Assembly (NCBI GenBank): GCA_023444055.1 | Contig: JAEZRV010000060.1 | Location: 6,043-70,042 of the forward strand | Length of the DNA stretch: 64,000 bases | Direction: 5' to 3' | DNA from: Bacillota bacterium | GTDB taxonomy: Bacteria > Bacillota > Clostridia > Acetivibrionales > DSM-1351 | Shown: positions 62,753 through 64,000 of the stretch, one piece after another | How the letters are laid out: every line of letters begins with the position of its first letter | Numbering within the stretch: position 1 is the first letter of the stretch | Made by a program: the position numbers and the translations under genes | Notes under the pieces: model-generated | The model's input: the letters and a program-made list of their open reading frames with translations, nothing else | What the model was told of the DNA's origin: nothing | The model's database searches: none

Positions 62753-63394
62753 TTATATTTTTATATGCACGCATGATAAATGCCTATACATTAAATCTTT
62801 TTCATTTTGTATTAAGGTAGCTACCTGATTTTGTGCAGCATACATGGCATTTTTATCTCTATGAACTAATTGTATACCGTACTCACTTCTACCAAAGATT
62901 TTTGACTTTCTCATTATCGTTCCCTCAAATGTTAAAACCCTATTACTAAAATATAAATTTATATCTATATTATCTTCTATTTCAAAATCTTCCGTAGAAA
63001 AAATACACATGCCAGAGTAACTAATATCTTTTATACAAGCAGCAGCCCTTTTAGTTGTACCAACAAGCTTAATATCTGCAAGAAAAGACGTCGGATACCT
63101 ATCATATTCCCTTCTTTCCGTTCCTGATGAAAGCCATTCTATATTTTGGGAACATATAATGTAACTGTTTTCTTTTGGTGTAGCAGCAACTACACTGCAT
63201 CCATTAATCTCAAAATCATCTTGATTTGATAACATCCCTATTAAAACAGGATCTCCTTTTATCATATCTGCCTCTTTGATCTCGTTGTCATCAAACCTAA
63301 CAGTAAATAATTTATTGATATCTCCACTTACTACCGAACAATTGATTGGTTTAAGTTTATTATAATGCCTTAACACTAAGTTTATTTTTCGCAT
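62753..63394 (-). CDS. PilZ-domain cyclic di-GMP-binding protein (YcgR-like)
   Basis: 213 residues. N-terminal YcgR-like/PilZN domain (about 1-90) and C-terminal PilZ domain with the binding motifs RREYDRYP (RxxxR) and DISYSGMCIF (D/NxSxxG). YcgR-type proteins slow flagellar motors or alter motility at high c-di-GMP. It fits with the chemotaxis genes in this window, although no flagellar gene is adjacent. Ribosome site GGAGG with short spacing. Confidence 0.88.
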   Translation of the reverse strand: MRKINLVLRHYNKLKPINCSVVSGDINKLFTVRFDDNEIKEADMIKGDPVLIGMLSNQDDFEINGCSVVAATPKENSYIICSQNIEWLSSGTERREYDRYPTSFLADIKLVGTTKRAAACIKDISYSGMCIFSTEDFEIEDNIDINLYFSNRVLTFEGTIMRKSKIFGRSEYGIQLVHRDKNAMYAAQNQVATLIQNEKDLMYRHLSCVHIKI

Positions 63395-63889
63395 ACGTCC
63401 TCCAATCTTTTACTACACGTAATAATATAAATAATTTGAATATTATAATATAAGCAAGAAATATTTATAATAAATTAGTTCCTATATGTTTTAATTAGCT
63501 TAATGAGTTAAAATGTCACTTTCTTATTATATTATATATTACAACTCTCTAGAAAATAGTTTTTTATTTGTTCATTGTATCATCTATGATCAAGCGTAAA
63601 ATAAGACTCTATATCCATTATGTATTTAGTTTGGTTAACATAAATTACTTTCACTTTATCAAAATGGGTACTGAGAGTTAATAATAATGAATTTTGCAAC
63701 TTTAAATTCATAGAATTAATCAATATAAAAATTATACACCTTAACCAAAGATATTCCAATTAGGAATTTTTCCCTTTATATTGATGGCTTTTATATTATA
63801 TCTTTAATTATTAGTTTGTACCACCCCTTTAAGAGCAAATTCTCAACTACATAATATATATAAAACAAATCTATATATATATAACAAAA
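63395..63889. other. Intergenic region between the PilZ gene and the 5S rRNA
   Basis: About 500 bp of AT-rich sequence. It must hold the PilZ gene promoter on the minus strand; I see no clear promoter, gene or RNA. Confidence 0.5.
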
Positions 63890-63920
63890 CAGAGTTCCAA
63901 GCTATTCACTCGGAACTCTG
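63890..63920 (-). terminator. Terminator of the rRNA operon
   Basis: CAGAGTTCC and GGAACTCTG form a 9-bp stem; TTTTGTTAT follows on the minus strand just after the 5S gene. Confidence 0.85.
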
Positions 63921-63928
63921 ATATAATT

Positions 63929-64000
63929 CTGGCAGAGACTTACTTTCCCAGGCCGTCGCCAGCCAAGTATTATCAGCACTGAGATGCTTAACTTCCGTGT
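63929..64000 (-). rRNA. rrf: 5S ribosomal RNA, 3' part (cut by the window edge)
   Basis: The minus strand reads GAAGTTAAGCATCTCAGTGC, then CTGATAATACTTGGCTGGCG, ACGGCCTGGGAAAGTAAGTC, and ends TCTGCCAGA, as in clostridial 5S rRNA. The 5' part lies outside the window; the rest of an rrn operon is expected to the right. Confidence 0.92.

Overview
The window is AT-rich DNA from an endospore-forming, chemotactic Clostridia-class Firmicute. The evidence is the spoIIA/sigF/spoVA cluster, whiA-yvcK-rapZ-murB-hprK, ireB-ruvX, a Na+-pump-type oxaloacetate decarboxylase, and MCP/CheX/CheY genes. A Ruminiclostridium-like lineage is a guess; nothing here fixes the genus. Most genes lie on the minus strand.

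Layout. 0-2.5 kb: mtaB, ireB, ruvX (minus). 3.1-6.5 kb: plus-strand operon for a four-part biotin-dependent oxaloacetate decarboxylase, then a DUF1646 transporter and an HPr-like protein. 8.5-25 kb: rnr, a lipoprotein, a two-component system, a polysaccharide deacetylase, an HD protein, secG, eno, a membrane protein pair, gpmI, tpiA and pgk. 25.6-28.7 kb: a plus-strand island (ECF sigma factor and two paralogous alpha/beta hydrolases). 28.8-35.4 kb: esterase, chemoreceptor, paralogous esterase, galK and an FabV-type enoyl reductase. gapA follows at 36 kb, so the island and its neighbours separate gapA from pgk. 37-40 kb: DUF2156 protein, M20 peptidase, trmL, CheX. 40.7-45.3 kb: the sporulation cluster spoIIAA-spoIIAB-sigF-(54-aa membrane protein)-spoVAC-spoVAD-spoVAE. 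45.4-53.7 kb: hprK, PHP protein, murB, rapZ, yvcK, a glycogen-debranching-type enzyme, whiA. 53.8-54.1 kb: two tRNA-Gly genes. 54.4-63.4 kb: bioY with a BirA-type operator, DUF554, CCA-adding enzyme, a cysteine-rich mini-protein, terC behind a yybP-ykoY (Mn2+) riboswitch, a CheY, a YgjP-type metallopeptidase, an ArsC-like protein, a deoxyinosine glycosylase and a PilZ protein. The right edge enters a 5S rRNA gene (minus).

The strongest unexplained signal is a dispersed, palindromic translation-start module, seen in eight places. In its intact form it reads Shine-Dalgarno, 5 nt, hairpin of 41-69 nt, 6 nt, ATG. In spoVAC, spoVAE, the debranching enzyme and the response regulator, removing the hairpin leaves exactly 11 nt between the Shine-Dalgarno and the ATG. 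The stems show paired compensatory changes between copies (GCCCATGCC/GGCATGGGC versus GTCCATGTC/GACATGGAC). Several copies carry a decoy ATG inside the stem at normal spacing from the same Shine-Dalgarno, which suggests a folding-dependent translational switch. Three consecutive spoVA genes each have one. Conventional gene calling reads through the hairpin and adds false N-terminal extensions beginning MPSPCHF.

Other notable items are a GC-richer mosaic-repeat insertion between spoIIAB and sigF, a second intergenic element family bounded by AAGTCAATTA, a five-copy repeat after the lipoprotein gene, and an HPr-like and an ArsC-like protein that lack the canonical catalytic residues.
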